Shown: piece by piece, positions 24,608-37,691 of the stretch
Position numbering within the stretch: position 1 is the first letter of the stretch
Layout: the number at the start of each line of letters is the position of its first letter
Assembly: GCA_021904315.1 (NCBI GenBank)
Contig: CM038919.1
Span: 11,587,666 to 11,651,665 of the forward strand
From: Sphagnum magellanicum
Taxonomy: Eukaryota > Streptophyta > Sphagnopsida > Sphagnales > Sphagnaceae
DNA length: 64,000 nt
Direction of reading: 5' to 3'
Program-made: the position numbers and the translations under genes
The notes under the pieces: model-generated
What the model saw: the letters and a program-made list of their open reading frames with translations, nothing else
What the model was told of the DNA's origin: nothing
The model's database searches: none

Positions 24608-27600
24608 CTATTGTTGGATGTACAGCTCTTGTTTGGAGATGTAGAATGACCCCATCTGTTCCCCTGGCTCCATGCAAAATTGTTCACTAAATGTTCCCAT
24701 ACGCTGCTTCTCAACGTCTATACAAGGGCTGCTTGGCACCCCCTCAACTTGGACACCATCACCTATACAATACAAATGGTCAAATCAGCTCCATATGTGA
24801 GTCCTCCCATGCTTGCATGGACTAGATGACCCATAGAAATACTGTCTCCTGTTATGCTCCCCCATATTTCTTCCAGGCAACATGCACTCCCCCACATGGA
24901 GAGAAAGTGAAGTAGAGAAATACCTGTTGGGACAAAGTGCGTTCCAACAACAAATGAGCCTGACACACGAATCATAACTCCACGCTTTACAAATGCACAG
25001 CACTGCAAGTTTTCCACTACATGTACTAATCTCTCATCTGCATGCTCCCCTGCTAGCATGTTGCGGATGTTGGTCAAAGTTTCAAAAATCTCCTCAGCCC
25101 CCGTGACCACCTGATTTGCAAACCTAATTACAAAACAGGAGCCCCCACCCAAGGTAAGTGCCACCATAGCAGCATATTCCCCATGCCATGTTACTTTTTC
25201 CAATTAGTCTCTCTATGTTTTAGTCCAATATTTCCACAACCAACAATGAAATTAATGAAAATACTCAACATCAGACTGCAAATGCCCAGACAAAGTTGCA
25301 AGTCATTGTCCAGCTTTGACAGAGCTTGTGTGAAGGAAAATGCTGAAGCAGCTTACGAGAGAGTGGAATTTGGGCCATAGATGCCCTTCATGTGAGGCCA
25401 CCTCACACTGGGACCATCAAACAACATGTAGTAGTGCACCGTAAGCATCTGTTATCAGAGAAAAAAAGGTGCATGTAAGACAGTGAGTGAACAACCTAGT
25501 AAGAGTCACCTGACATTTGCCAAGGAGCAGACAACTTTAATGAAATGTACCTACTGCCCAACCATTTGATAGAAAATTCCCTAGTTGAAATATATCTTGG
25601 AGACTAAGAGGAAGAGAATTTGGTAGAAAGAAACCATATCAGAGCAATTCACACACTTTCACCAAATACACCTTAACTGCAACTGAACAGATGAAAAATT
25701 ACATCACGTTTGCAGTTTTAGGGAGTGATGATAGTCAGCTTGGGACTCTCCCACACAGGAAATCATTAGTCATGACTACATATTGCTACCAAGAACTTAC
25801 ATCAGAGAGGTCCTTGAGACGTTCTGTTGGGTCAAAAATGCTGTGCACAAACCCTGGCAGATCCACTTCTGTATCCTCATACTTCTTGATGAAGGGATGT
25901 GACATCAACTGCACACAACTTAATCAGTAAAAAAATCTGGAACCTCCGAATATCATGCAAATGCAAATATTATAGAAGCAGTGACATGGAACACAAGTTG
26001 AAGGAGGAGTATCAGGACTTTAAATATTTACTTGCTCTGCTGTTGGACGAGCATCTGCTTCTTTCAGGAGACAAGCATCCACAAATGATCGAAACTCAGA
26101 AGAAAACCGATCGGATGGGGGTGAAGGAGATGGGTCATACATGACCTGCTTGCATCTGATTTTGTCAGTACACAAATACAACAATTTTTTTGTAACTGCA
26201 TGTTACATTTATACCATGTGGAAACATCAGATTTCCACGGATTTCCATAATTCAAATCTTGGCAGCATTGAGCATCCCACTCATGGCTGGCACAAGATGT
26301 GTGACATCACTAGCAAACTTTCCCTCTGGCCTCAAGACAATCATCATGACATCATGCTCTCCTTTTGCCCATTTCACACAATCCAAAAAACAAGAAAAAT
26401 CAGTTCTCCTCACCCCAACAGTGCTTGAGCTCTATCCATCCATTACCAGTTTGCCCATGGATAAACTGTCAGTTCTAATTTAACAGGCTCTCTGCAGTTA
26501 CTACTATTTAGTCATTCACTGCCACAGTGCTTGAACATCAACTTTTGAAATTGGTTATAGACATACTTGGAGCATGAGATTGACAGGTCCTTTGCTGGCA
26601 TTATAGGGAAATTCACCAGTTCCACACTCCAACAGTGAAAGTCCCAGGCTCCAGATATCTGCTGGATATGAGTAGCACTGATTGTTTATTCTCTCTGGAG
26701 ACATGTATGTCACCGTTCCCACAAATGTGGCACACTGAGACAAGCAACACCAACAAAGCCTTCATCAGCAGGGTAAAATTGGATAAGCCCTCTTGCATAG
26801 ATCAAATCATCTTGAGCACCACACTCACATTAAGGAGCACAACAATTCATGTGATTGGGTAAATGCCTGAGGGATAACACACCATGGCTATTGAGTTATC
26901 CAGACCAGCACTGATACCAAAATCAGTAATCTTGGGCTCTCCATTAAGATTTATAAGCAGGTTGGCAGGTTTGATGTCCCGATGCACCAAGTGTCGTTCT
27001 CCATGCAGAAAGACCAGGCCCTGATGTGAATCAGCCAGGGAGTAATTTACCATAACACCAAGTTAGAACCTCACATCTCAATTGCATTGCTGGTGCATGC
27101 TTTACTGTCATCAAAGGACCTAATTTTATCTCATGGATGCATATGTACATGGGGTCCATGCATATAAGATTGGAACTCAGAAAATTCAGTTGTAAGCATC
27201 ATTAAGGAGAAGGAAAATGCACATGACATTGTCAATCTTCACCTTTAAGACTTTGCGAGTGATGACAGAGAGAATCGGTTCAGGAATGAACTTCTTAGTC
27301 CGAACAATGTCAGCCAATGATCCTCCATCCATGTATTCAAGAGCAATGCTGATCTGGCCACTGTCAGGAGAATAGAAGGCCCCATAAAATTCGACCAAAC
27401 CCCTTACTCGAGGTGCCTCACATAATGTCCGTATTTCATTCAACAGTTGCTGCCTCTTTTCCTGGAGTTTCCCAAACCACATCACAAAGCCAGAAACTCA
27501 GCTCTAAAGTGTGAGTAACCAATGATAAAGTCTCAAGTTCAAGACAAATAACAAAAACTCACTGATTCCATATAGGCAAAGTGCAACCATAAATGAGTCC

Positions 27601-28626
27601 AAAAACCAAACCAGCTAACAAGTTCAACCTCAGAGAAGAATCTTCTGAGACATTTCTCTCAGAATGAACTTGTCTTCAGCTTCTGTGACAATTGTACATT
27701 TGCCTGGTTGTCTGCAATCACAATTACGTGGTGGTTCTAGTTATGAACAAAACAATCTGCATGTACTCCTCCAACTTCTTTTCCACATGCCACACATGAT
27801 GTGCTGCCATCCAACACTAAAATGGAGTTAGGGATGTAATCAACCAGCTTCAGGCACAGCCAAGCAAGTTTATATGCTTACTTGCCTTCTCAAATACATT
27901 GATTTTCTTCAATGCAAGGATCCGGTGGGTCGGAATGTGTATGGCCTTGCGGACAACGCTACTGGCACCCCAACCAATGGCACCAAACACACACATCTCA
28001 CTGGATGCACATTGGTAGGTCTTCTCCTGATCACCTGCATCCTTATCATCCAAGCTTGCAGATCTACGCTTCTGTAACCCTAGTTCATTGATGTTGTACT
28101 CCGCACACGATCTACTTAACAGATTCAGTGATCCTCCATCTGTCACCTTCCAAACACACAACAACAACAACAACAAATAAAAAAGCCTGCTGGTCAATCA
28201 CTTTACTCCTTTGTGAGAAACTAATCTGCAGTAAACCAATTCAAGAGCCCCTTACTTTTGCTTCCCTGTTAGCTGTACAATCACACATGCTTTCCACTTG
28301 ACTACAAGACAGCAAAGTAGAATTGCAACCCTAGTTTGCATACTGCCCTGTGGTCAAGTCCTTAATTTGTCTGGTGCATTTACATAAGCAGAAGTCTCAT
28401 GAATCACTTCCTTCTCTGAACAATTGATGAGATTGCACAGGCCACGACATCCTATACTATTGTCTTCTAATCCTGCTTGCATCCCTCATTCACAAGCCGA
28501 GATGGCAGATCAAAACCTAGGTACCTTGTAAGAGGCAGACGCATCCACGGACATCCCCGGTCCCACACCTGGATCCATATTCATCAACGGGAGCAATCTC
28601 TTCTTCAACTGCTCTAGTCCTGCCAT
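24608..28626 (-). CDS. MKK3: MAP kinase kinase 3 with C-terminal NTF2-like domain
   Basis: Ten exons in order of translation: 28525-28626, 27886-28146, 27243-27461, 26883-27020, 26567-26734, 26032-26145, 25801-25908, 25357-25448, 24924-25123 and 24608-24762. Together they encode 518 aa, close to the roughly 520 aa usual for plant MKK3. The enzyme phosphorylates MAP kinases on Thr and Tyr in stress and hormone signalling. Seen here: glycine loop FGAIGWGAS (88-96), ATP-site Lys114 (LALKK), catalytic loop HRDIKPAN (Asp209), DFG 227-229, and a plant MKK activation motif S-x5-T (Ser237, Thr243). From about residue 370 to the end is the NTF2-like domain that separates MKK3 from other plant MKKs ([35 protein letters not shown]). 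The start [13 protein letters not shown] matches the family start. Intron 2 appears to use a GC donor; the others are GT-AG. Exons 8 and 9 join within a Ser codon. Confidence 0.95.
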
Positions 28627-29600
28627 GGTAGCAATTCACCTCTCCTCCTCCTCCTCCTTTTTCAGGCCGATCGAAAACAAGAACAAAAAGGCTCTCTGTC
28701 TCTGTCTCTCTTTTTCTGTGCCGTCAGAACACACCAGGGTTTGGTCTCCCTGTGTTGCGAATGTGCAAACTATCCAAAAACTTGCAACAACAAGACAGAG
28801 TTCAAAAAACACAGACACACATCCGACCCCATGGTAGCCGCCCCCCAAAGCAAGCGGCGATGATGATGCATTGGTTCTTGAACCAAAAGCCGTGGCATCG
28901 GCTGAATACTACAATCTCCTCCGCACAACAAGAATGTTGTCTTTTCACAGATGATTGAAGAATGTGCTTTCCTTTTCTTTTTTTCTTTCTTTATTTGTCC
29001 ACGAAATCAATCACATTCACAACCACCACAGTAAGCACGCTCCCCTCTTCCTCTTCTCTTGATTTCTTCTCTGCTTCCTCTCTCCACCATACATGACAAC
29101 AAAAAAATCCCCCCAAAACCTTCAAAACCCTCTTCTCCACTTCCCTTCTCCTCCGGGCCCTCCTCCACACAAACACATACACCACCAACACGACCTCGTC
29201 CGTCCGTCCTTGCGTGACGTCTGGTCCCACAGAAAAAGGGTACCTAATAAGAAGCGAGTTTTTGAAAAGAAATGGAAATGCCGCAACGGCAGGGGGGAGA
29301 TTGAGATTTGTCGTGGCGCCGCCTGACCCCGCGAAATGAGACTGGCTATGATTCAGCTTCTTCGCGACACAAGCGGGGCTAGCGAACGGGCTCAGTAGAT
29401 TTACTGCTCCTGATAAGGAAGAGGACGAGCGGCGGCGGCAGCAGCAGCAGCGCAGAGGAACAGGAAGGCAGGCAGGGAAGAGGCGTCGAGAGTGCGTTGG
29501 TTGCGAATTTAGCAACTCTTGTGGGACTGGGGGTTGTCTGGTGCGAAAAGCCTATTTTAGGGAAGACAGTGGTGGTGGGGGGTGGGGGAGGTGGGGGAGC
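28627..29600 (-). promoter_or_regulatory. Upstream region and probable leader of MKK3
   Basis: Directly upstream of the MKK3 start codon are CTC and CT runs (28640-28715), that is GGA/GA tracts on the coding strand, as in many plant 5' leaders. An ACGT-core element (TGACGT) lies at about 29214. A minus-strand frame of 174 codons (28991-29515) is low in complexity and biased (Arg, Ser and Val runs); I regard it as a chance frame. The GC content rises at 29280-29480, with a GGC/GCA-rich patch. Confidence 0.4.
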
Positions 29601-30230
29601 GACCGCACTCCAACAGCGCACCCCCCAAAAACAAAAACCAAAAGAAAAAAAGAAAAACCAAACCAAACTTTTGTTACGTACTTCCACTAATTTGCAAAAG
29701 GAAAGACCACCAAGTTGAAGGTGGTTTTTTTTTTTTTTTTTTTTTTTTTTCTGACCGGCCGCACTCCAACCACGCACCCCAAAAAAATAAAACACCAAAT
29801 TAATTTTTCTAAAAAATTAATCCAAACCTTTGGTACTTCCACTAATTTGCAAAATGAAAGACCACCAAGTTGCATGTGATTTTATTTTTCCTGAGAATTT
29901 TTGTCACTTTTTACCAAAAACTTGGGGATTTTTTTAAAACACACATCTGACTAATTTTTAAAAAATTCTTATGGGGAAATTCGCCAAGTTTTTTATACTG
30001 CAAAATTTGGGGGTAAAAACAACAAAACCAAACAAAAGCTCCCCTCCCACCACCCCCCCAAAACCAAATGACCAAACCTTTGACAAATTTGCAAATGGAA
30101 AGATCACCAACAAGTTACAACAGGAAGAAACCCCGACTCTTCCCCCCAAATAAAAACCCCAAAAAAAAAAAACCTTACTCAAATTTGTAAACGGCAAGAA
30201 CACCAACAACAGGAGGCCCAAAAAAAAATC
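29601..30230 (+). repeat. Tandem repeat of about 156 bp, two clear and two decayed units
   Basis: CCGCACTCCAAC occurs at 29603 and again 156 bp later. CTTCCACTAATTTGCAAAA occurs at 29681 and 29836, each followed by GAAAGACCACCAAGTTG. Weaker relatives of the second block occur at about 30083 (AATTTGCAAATGGAAAGATC) and 30184. A run of 26 T (29725-29750) lies inside the first unit. The array lies 1-1.6 kb upstream of MKK3. Confidence 0.7.
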
Positions 30231-30280
30231 CATTTTTTTTTCTATTTTTCTAAATATCCCTTGCTTCCATCCTTCATTCC

Positions 30281-30310
30281 AACCAACCCACCCACCCACC
30301 CACCCACCCA
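30281..30310 (+). repeat. (CCCA)n microsatellite
   Basis: Perfect CCCA repeat; the complementary strand has regularly spaced GGG runs and could form a G-quadruplex. Confidence 0.85.
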
Positions 30311-30438
30311 AATGAACAAGAACGAGAGGGGACCATAAAATTACCTAATTATCGACCAGGGTTTGGCTATATTAAGCTTCCCTAATTAGTAGTTATTTGG
30401 TCTATTTTCCTTTTCCATGGTGGTTTTTTGGTGCATTT

Positions 30439-30462
30439 GGGGGGGGGGGGGGGGGGGGGGGG
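30439..30462 (+). repeat. Run of 24 G
   Basis: An uninterrupted guanine homopolymer followed by AGGG. Such runs are rare in plant nuclear DNA and prone to sequencing or assembly error. A second short G run lies at about 30761-30771, and (GT)n and (TC)n microsatellites follow at 30700-30735 and 30901-30918. Confidence 0.8.
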
Positions 30463-30918
30463 AGGGCATTGGATTTGGGGGCCTTTTTTTTTTTCCTCCA
30501 TGTGTTGGGCTTTTAATTGGAGTGGCTGGGTTTTACTTTTCTTTTGGGGTGGGTGGTTTATGTCTAGTGGGTCCTAGTGTGGTTTTTTTTAATTAGTCAT
30601 GTTCACTGTTGCAAGTGGGTTGTTGTTGTTGTTGATGTGCAGGTTTTTTTTTGTTTGTGGGGGTAGGGGGTAACTTATGAGTTGCTAGCCTAGCAGCTCT
30701 GTGTGTGTGTGTGTGTTGTATGTGTGTGTGTGGAGTATGTACTCACAGGGCCATAAAAGGAGGGGGGGGGGGCTGTTGCTTCTGCACATGCCAAGCAGCT
30801 ATACCGAGCCACATGCACATCTTCACTGGCCGATCCAGGTTTTGCATGTGCAGTCCCCCTGTCTAGTTCATCTTCCCGAGTGAGTGAGTGTCACCCGTAC
30901 TCTCTCTCTCTCTCTCTC

Positions 30919-33900
30919 GTTGCATCATAATAAGTAGCTATGTTATTGGATTCATTCTCGCTTTACTTCCAAGATGCTACAACCCGAGTAAGTTACCCAA
31001 GTGTCCATGTTTGTTGTCGGGTTGTTGCTGATGCTTAAAACCCATCTCATTCAACGCCTTCAGAAAGGCATAGGTGACGATGAGGCTTTTTGGGTGGCAA
31101 GTGGGGTGGAGTGGGTGCGCCTGTGTGGGAGGGGGAGAGAGTGAGAGGGGCAACAAGGAAGGGATCTGAATAGGAGAGAGAGTAAGAAGGATGTGTGAAG
31201 GAACAAAAATTGAAGGCCAAAACAGAAAACCATGTTTTGTAAGTCTTGAGGACAATTAGAGCTTAGAACACATTTTAATCCCCAAAATGCTAATAACATA
31301 TTTACACCAAATAATGCCCTTGGGTGGCACCATTACTGAAATCAGGATTGCACTGGGCTCTTGCCTTGCATGATGCCCCTTATTTCAGCAATGCCCTCAC
31401 CCTCATGCTTTGCCCTACACTTTTACCTCAAAGAATATTGAACCACAATAGAATTAGTGAGGGGAATGCCTATAGTACAACATCTTCACTTCACTCGTTA
31501 AACTCTACAGCACATAACTAGGAATTGTAATTATATGGCAAAAAACTAATTTATTTAAAATTAGTGAAAGTGTACGTTAGAAAATTACCAACGAGAAACA
31601 AAACCTTAATTCTTATGTCAAAGTGTGCCATTTTGTGTCAAGTTGTTTTTATCTTATCAACCAAAAAGTATTTATTAACACATTTGCAAGCATTTTGTTA
31701 TAATAGATGCAATTTGTTAAAAATAATTTGTTTTTATCACATTAATATGTTAAACTCCAAATCGTGGATTAACAAATAATCACACAAAATGTACGAATTG
31801 AACTTGAGTGAGTGTATTTTCAACCTCAGGGTTATTATTGTTCCTTTTTTAAGGAGTTATGTTCTAACCAATGTACTAAAAGGGAGCATAGTTATATCTA
31901 GTGTTGGGTGGACATCGGGGAAAATCCAGATATCAAACCCACATGTCAAGTTGGATATCACAAAATGTGATGGTATTCGAGATAATATCATATGCATCGA
32001 ATCTCAAAGTTATGAGATCCGATCATATAATATTTGCATTTAATCTAGATCTCACCAAAGATAACATCCGGGTAGGATATCAATTTGTTACTCACATCTG
32101 GATATCAAATAAAGCCGGATATCAAGTAAGGGCAAGTTAGGGTTTTCTAAAAGATTTAAGTTTGAGGCAACTGATGTTTCAAACCCTAATAAGTACTCCT
32201 CTCAGCCTTTTTTTACTTCTTCTTGCTATATATCTTGGTTTTCTTTGTTTGCATTTTGCTATGTCCATGCTCTTCTTTTGCATTTTGGTGTGCCAAGTGT
32301 ATGAAGGTTAGTTTGAGCAAAATGAGCTTGTGGACATTTAATGAATTTCATCACATATAAATTATTTTAAAAATAAAATTGTTAAATTTTTTGTTATCTT
32401 GATTGTGATAATAATCTTGAATATTTGACATGCAAAATATGAGGAACAATGAGATTTGATCTTAATTTTTTTTTTGATATCCTTTCCAAATATCGTAAAT
32501 TTAAAAATTAATGAAATAGGGCCCAACTAATGATTTTCAAAACCTATTTTGAAAATTGAAACTAGCAATTTTTTTCTTAATGTGATGTCCACCCAACATT
32601 GTTTATATTTAGTGTTGGTTTGGTATCATGTATATTATATTATTATTGAAATATGTTGTCTTATGAGAATATAAAGCATTAGTTTCATGTATTTGATTTA
32701 ATGAAAGTGGTGAATTTTTGTTGGAAATTTTTCAGTTCATAATGAAAAAATCAAAAATTTTAATTTTTCTCAAACTTTAACAAAGTAGTGAAGTTTTGCC
32801 ACATAGTAATAAAATCATTGGTTAAATATAGATATGTGGGTGTCCATTAAAAACCAAAATGAAAAATGAAAACCCAATAATAATAGTAATAATAATAGTA
32901 TTGGAAAACATCTAATATATCAATCGTTTAGATTATGTATTGTAACAATATAGGTACATTTAATCTTATAATATATATTTACATATTAGTAAATTGTGTA
33001 CCTATATGAATATTGATATTACAATTAACATATCTTTCATGACCATAAGGAACTTGGGCCATTATATAATTCAAGATTTTAAAAAGTATTTTCAACGATT
33101 GCAAAATTGTTAAGGTTTTCTTGTCTAGGGTTAAAAAATGGTAAGTTGTCAAAACAATTAGTGAAGAATAATTTGAGGTCACCATTTTTGGGCAAAAATG
33201 TGGTTACTATGTGATTTTTGTGTTAAAAGTTTGTTGGTCAAAAGATTGTTGTTGTTGTTAATTTGGAGGCAACCATGTGTTCTTGTAATTTTCTTAAAAA
33301 AAGGAAACAATGCAAAACAAAATAGAAAATTGCCATTTAAAAACACAAGGAAGTGGAAATCTAAAAGACAAAAATAAAATCTCCTCAAAGAATTGAACCT
33401 CCATCCAAATGAATGTTATCCAATACAACAAAAGATGGGCATGTAGAAACAACAAAAGCTTATTAATAACCCAATAACAAAACAAACTAAATCACAAAAC
33501 ATAATTCAAAACATAATAAAAAAATGTGTACTGAAATAAAATAAGAAAATCAAATTGAAACAATAAAATTAAAATAAAAGGGTTCAAAAAATGGCAGTTA
33601 AAACATGGTTTTTACAATTGATTTTTTCTAACTATAAATGAATTGGACTTGTAATTTATATCATTTTTAATCATTATTTAAATCAATGATGCCATTGTAA
33701 TTGTAAAGATTAGTCATGGATGCCATGTTTTGGTGTAATGTTAAACAACAAGTTTTATTACAAAAGACATGTATATTGTATCATTTTTCTAGACTTTGAT
33801 CTTTCTTTTGTGTCCATAATTTGACAATTGTAACAAATGAAAAATGCTAAGTTGTGCAAAAACTTAACATGTTCAGCTTTTGGTTCAAGCCAAACTATGA

Positions 33901-35300
33901 ATAAATAATGTTGACATGGCATTCAAAATCTCCTACAAAAGAAACCTTTGCTCCACCTCCTCAATGATGCCATGAACAACACTACTATATTATTATTTTT
34001 AACCTCTTGTACAACCATTAACCAATCCACCTTTGAAACCCAATTCAAACACCATATTAATGTGAAGCATTTATACTACATGTAAGTCTTCCCATAAAGC
34101 CAAAATGTTGCATATTCAATCTCAAAAATGGGTTCAATAACCTACCCATAATGTAAAGCATATTATAATGTCCAAAAATTGACCAAAATGATTGCACCCA
34201 TACCTTATTTTTTCATCATAATACATCTAATAAAAACCCATTCACAATTATTAAAGCAACAACAAAATCACAAATAAAGGCATCACAACTCTAGGCAAGC
34301 TTGGAAAGACTAAACACATTTAGACATAAAGATGATACAAGACCCAAATAAACTTCAAAATCACACAACAAATCCATATTTGCCTTTTCAACCTCATGTG
34401 CCACTTTTATTTCAACATTTGAATCACCAAGGTCTTATACTTGATCAAAATCTACTTAGCAAGGGAGAGCATGGAAATCCATTGTGTTTTGACATTATAA
34501 AAGATCTTCAAAGCTTCATGCTCCAAAAAACTTGCCCAACTTGCAATTGTCCAAAACATGTTTAAAGGATGTATAAGAATAATTAAACACAACTTATAGT
34601 AAAGGTTCAACCTTGGTCACTAACAATAATTTGGAAAGAGTTTGATAGCAAGGTTAGTTTATTGTGCAACACAATACACATTCTTAGCATAAAAACAACT
34701 TGTTTTTCATTCAATTCATTGCTACACCAATTTTAGCCCCTTGGAAAATTGACATACCACTAACACCAAAACTTAACAAATTTGAAGTTAAATTAAATTT
34801 AGAAAGGCCTCCATATTGTAACAAACTTGTCGTTATCACCTTTGTAAAAATGTTTCTATTGTAACAAAATATGTATGTGCTTCCAAGCTTCAACCACACA
34901 AACACGAACATCATCAATTGATGTGTATACCAAATTGAAAATACATTATGATAATGATTAAAACAATAATCAAGATGATAGGTTTGGTTTCAAGTACACA
35001 CACATGATGATAATCACAATCAAAACCAAAGGTTCAAACTTTAAATAATAATTAATGTTGGGTGGTTAGTTTCACATAGAAGGTTAATTTTTTATGCACC
35101 CTCAAAAACTTTGAAAGATTCAAATACAAGTTTGAAAATGAAAATAACAGAAAAAGAAGGAATTGAGGTACATTTCTTAGTTTGCAACACTTCAAGGATA
35201 AAAAGGGCGTGTTAAAGCTCCAAGATGGGGATTAGCACGAATGACAAGCAAATCAATTATTCATATGGACTTGCACAAACTAAATAACAAATTGGTTAAT
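30919..35300. other. AT-rich intergenic DNA, no gene seen
   Basis: Frames are short and of biased composition. At 31920-32130 the motif GATATCA recurs about four times without regular spacing. At 31320-31460 there is a patch resembling 57050-57150 (CCCCTTATTT, GGCCTCACCCT), possibly a shared repeat. Nothing else can be supported. Confidence 0.5.
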
Positions 35301-36100
35301 GCATAGTCACAACATTTTTGGTCCACGAACGAACCACATGCATACATAAACTCACAAGATTCACCACGGCCTGGATTTAAGGGAAGCACCACCTTTCCCC
35401 TTATAATATTCTCTATGACTGGCCATAATGGCTACACCCAATTGTCATTTTTCTCAAGACTCTCCCAAGTCGAAAGTTTCAAAATTCTCAAAATTGGGAC
35501 TTTTGCCACTTTGGAAGCCCATAACTTTTTGTGTATACCTTCAATTGAGGTGAGGTCTAAAGAAAAGTTGTAGCCCTCATTGAGATCTTTCCAATGATAT
35601 GTGACATGCCATCCGCACACACGTAAATTAAAAAGATTCCTGACTTTTAACTGTTGGAAATCAAATTTACACTTTGACTCCTGGCCATTCTTTCGGCCAT
35701 AACTTGTGTTATAAATGCTCAAATGGATCATGCAAGCCCATTTTAGACATTTAAGTTTCAAGAGCTTTTCAATGGTATAAGGAAATCTTTAATCCAATGA
35801 ATTTTGACCCTTGAAATTACTCTCTGAAAATTCAAGATTCCATAAGGACTTCAATTCCCAAAGTGAGAGTCCACTTGGGGGTGTGTGAGTTCATTCCTTC
35901 ACACTCTTTCACACTTTGGGAATGTAAATGCGGTTCCTAGGTTACACTTTCGACCCGCACCTTTCCATGCCCTTACCTTCGTCATGAGCGCAAGGTTAAG
36001 GTCATGATAATTTTCATGTTAGTTTTCAAGTTAATTCTCACAATGAAAATCAATAACTATCAATTTAGATGAGAACTACCTCCTTGAAAACCATCATGAT
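35300..36100 (-). other. Unclassified, less AT-rich segment, possibly part of a retroelement
   Basis: The base composition is more balanced than the flanks. A 109-codon minus-strand frame (35432-35761) has no recognised motif. Two near-palindromic blocks around 35850-35930 repeat CACACTCTTTCACACTTTGGG and AATTCCCAAAGTGAGAG in opposite senses. I suspect a long terminal repeat or untranslated part of an element but see no PBS, PPT or polyprotein. Confidence 0.3.
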
Positions 36101-36215
36101 GGCATTATGTGGGCCCAAATTTGATACCTTGGGAAGTTATAAAAGAACCTTTGGGTCTAATTCTCAAACTAACAAAAGCTATAAAAAACCTATTAATAAA
36201 TAGATATTAGGTGTA

Positions 36216-36275
36216 AAATTTGAATTCAAAACCTCTTTGAGATAAAAAAAAACTCATTACCATCAAGCCATAACA
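36216..36275 (-). repeat. tRNA-like SINE head (degraded)
   Basis: Read on the minus strand, TATGGCTTGATGGTAATGAG resembles a Pol III A box. About 20 bases further on, GGTTTTGAATTCAAA resembles a B box. The same arrangement occurs at 63348-63402. I take both as decayed tRNA-derived SINE heads; they cannot fold as intact tRNAs. Confidence 0.4.
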
Positions 36276-36404
36276 TCTAGTGTGTACATGATCAATTTTT
36301 TAAATCGTTTTATTTAAAGTCTACACATGCCAATGGCTTCAATTTAAAAACCATTGGTATAAATAAACTTTAAACAAAAATAGTCAACACTATTATTTCA
36401 CATG

Positions 36405-36475
36405 CAAAGTTGTGGCCTTGTGGTTAAAGCTTTATTTTCCTTTTGGGGAATCTTGGGTTTAAATATTTCAATAAG
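36405..36475 (+). repeat. tRNA-like SINE head, plus strand (degraded)
   Basis: TTGTGGCCTTGTGGTTAAAG (36411-36430) is a good A-box-like block. About 25 bases later GGGTTTAAATATTTC resembles a weakened B box. No intact tRNA fold is expected. It lies only 130 bp from the oppositely oriented head at 36216-36275. Confidence 0.4.
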
Positions 36476-37691
36476 ATGCAAATCAATCTTACTTGAAAAC
36501 TTGTGGTCTTTTTAAAAACATTTTAAAAATTGGGACAAGTATTAAAATTTGAAAAAAATGTTCAAGACTTAGGCCAATTTTCTTAAAGATTTATAAGAAT
36601 ATGAGTTAATCATTTTGAAAAAAAATTGTAAATCACCCAACATTAGTAAGGACACACTTGAAACCAATCACAATCAAAACTAAAGGTTTAAATTTCATGC
36701 TTTGAAACACACACATATAATCACAATTGCAATCTGAATCAAAAATTCAACTTTTGAACTTTGGAGTACACACATAATGATAATCACAATGAAGACCAAA
36801 GGTTCAAATTCCAAACTATATGCAACAACAAAGATCATGGTCCAATTTAAACTTAGGTTATGATTCTAAATTAAGGCAATGTGCATATGGGTGCAATCAC
36901 AATCCAATAAACCAAAAAGGGCCTCAAATCACAAAGAAAAATAATCAAAATTGGATAAATATTTATGTTTTGTCATTTAAAGCCATGCCAATCATGGCAA
37001 ATTATTGATTTTTCATTCATATAAATGTGAAGGAATTCAAATCAAAAATTGATTTGATGAAATTTTTAATTTAAATTTTGATTTGAGACCTCTAAAAGTG
37101 AATAACAATGTGTTAGACAAAAGTCGATTTTGTGAAGGACTATTAAAAAAACTCATATAATAAAACACATTTGATGGGAAAAAACTAAAGAGGATAAAGA
37201 CCTATTAACCATATTAAAAAAACACTCATACCCTAAAATATGTGGGATTCTAGAACCTAAAAAATTCAAAGAAAATTTCAAAACTAATCCAAAATTTTAA
37301 AATTCCAAAAGTCTTTTGCCACACATAAATGGGGTAAAATGTACATGATGCGTTAAAAAAAGTTGTAGTTTATTATATAAGAAAACATAAAAATGTAAAA
37401 AAAATAAAATTGTTATGATTTCAAATTATTATCACAAAGAAATCCCATTCCCAACTCATTCCTTCACACATTGATACAAAAAAAAAAAAACATATTCTAC
37501 CATAATGGATTCAAAAAGCAATTAAGTGCATTCATGGTTGGGGTGTTCAAAAGGTGTACAACAAATAAATAAAGGAATGTTTCTAGTATTTCACTTAGTT
37601 ACAGTAACATAGACAAATAACCACGCATTCATATTCTAAATTGTGTGTGTGTTGTTTGAACATGTTGATGAGATAATCATAAAGTAGTAGT
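36476..37691. other. AT-rich intergenic DNA, no gene seen
   Basis: Repeated phrases such as CACACATAATGATAATCACAAT and variants with CAAAGGTTCAAA occur here and at about 34950-35040, suggesting decayed short repeats. No coding evidence. Confidence 0.4.

Noticed and set aside
28991-29515. 174-codon minus-strand frame upstream of MKK3
   Set aside because: Biased, low-complexity composition (Cys/Arg/Ser and Val runs), no domain, and it sits in the probable promoter of MKK3.
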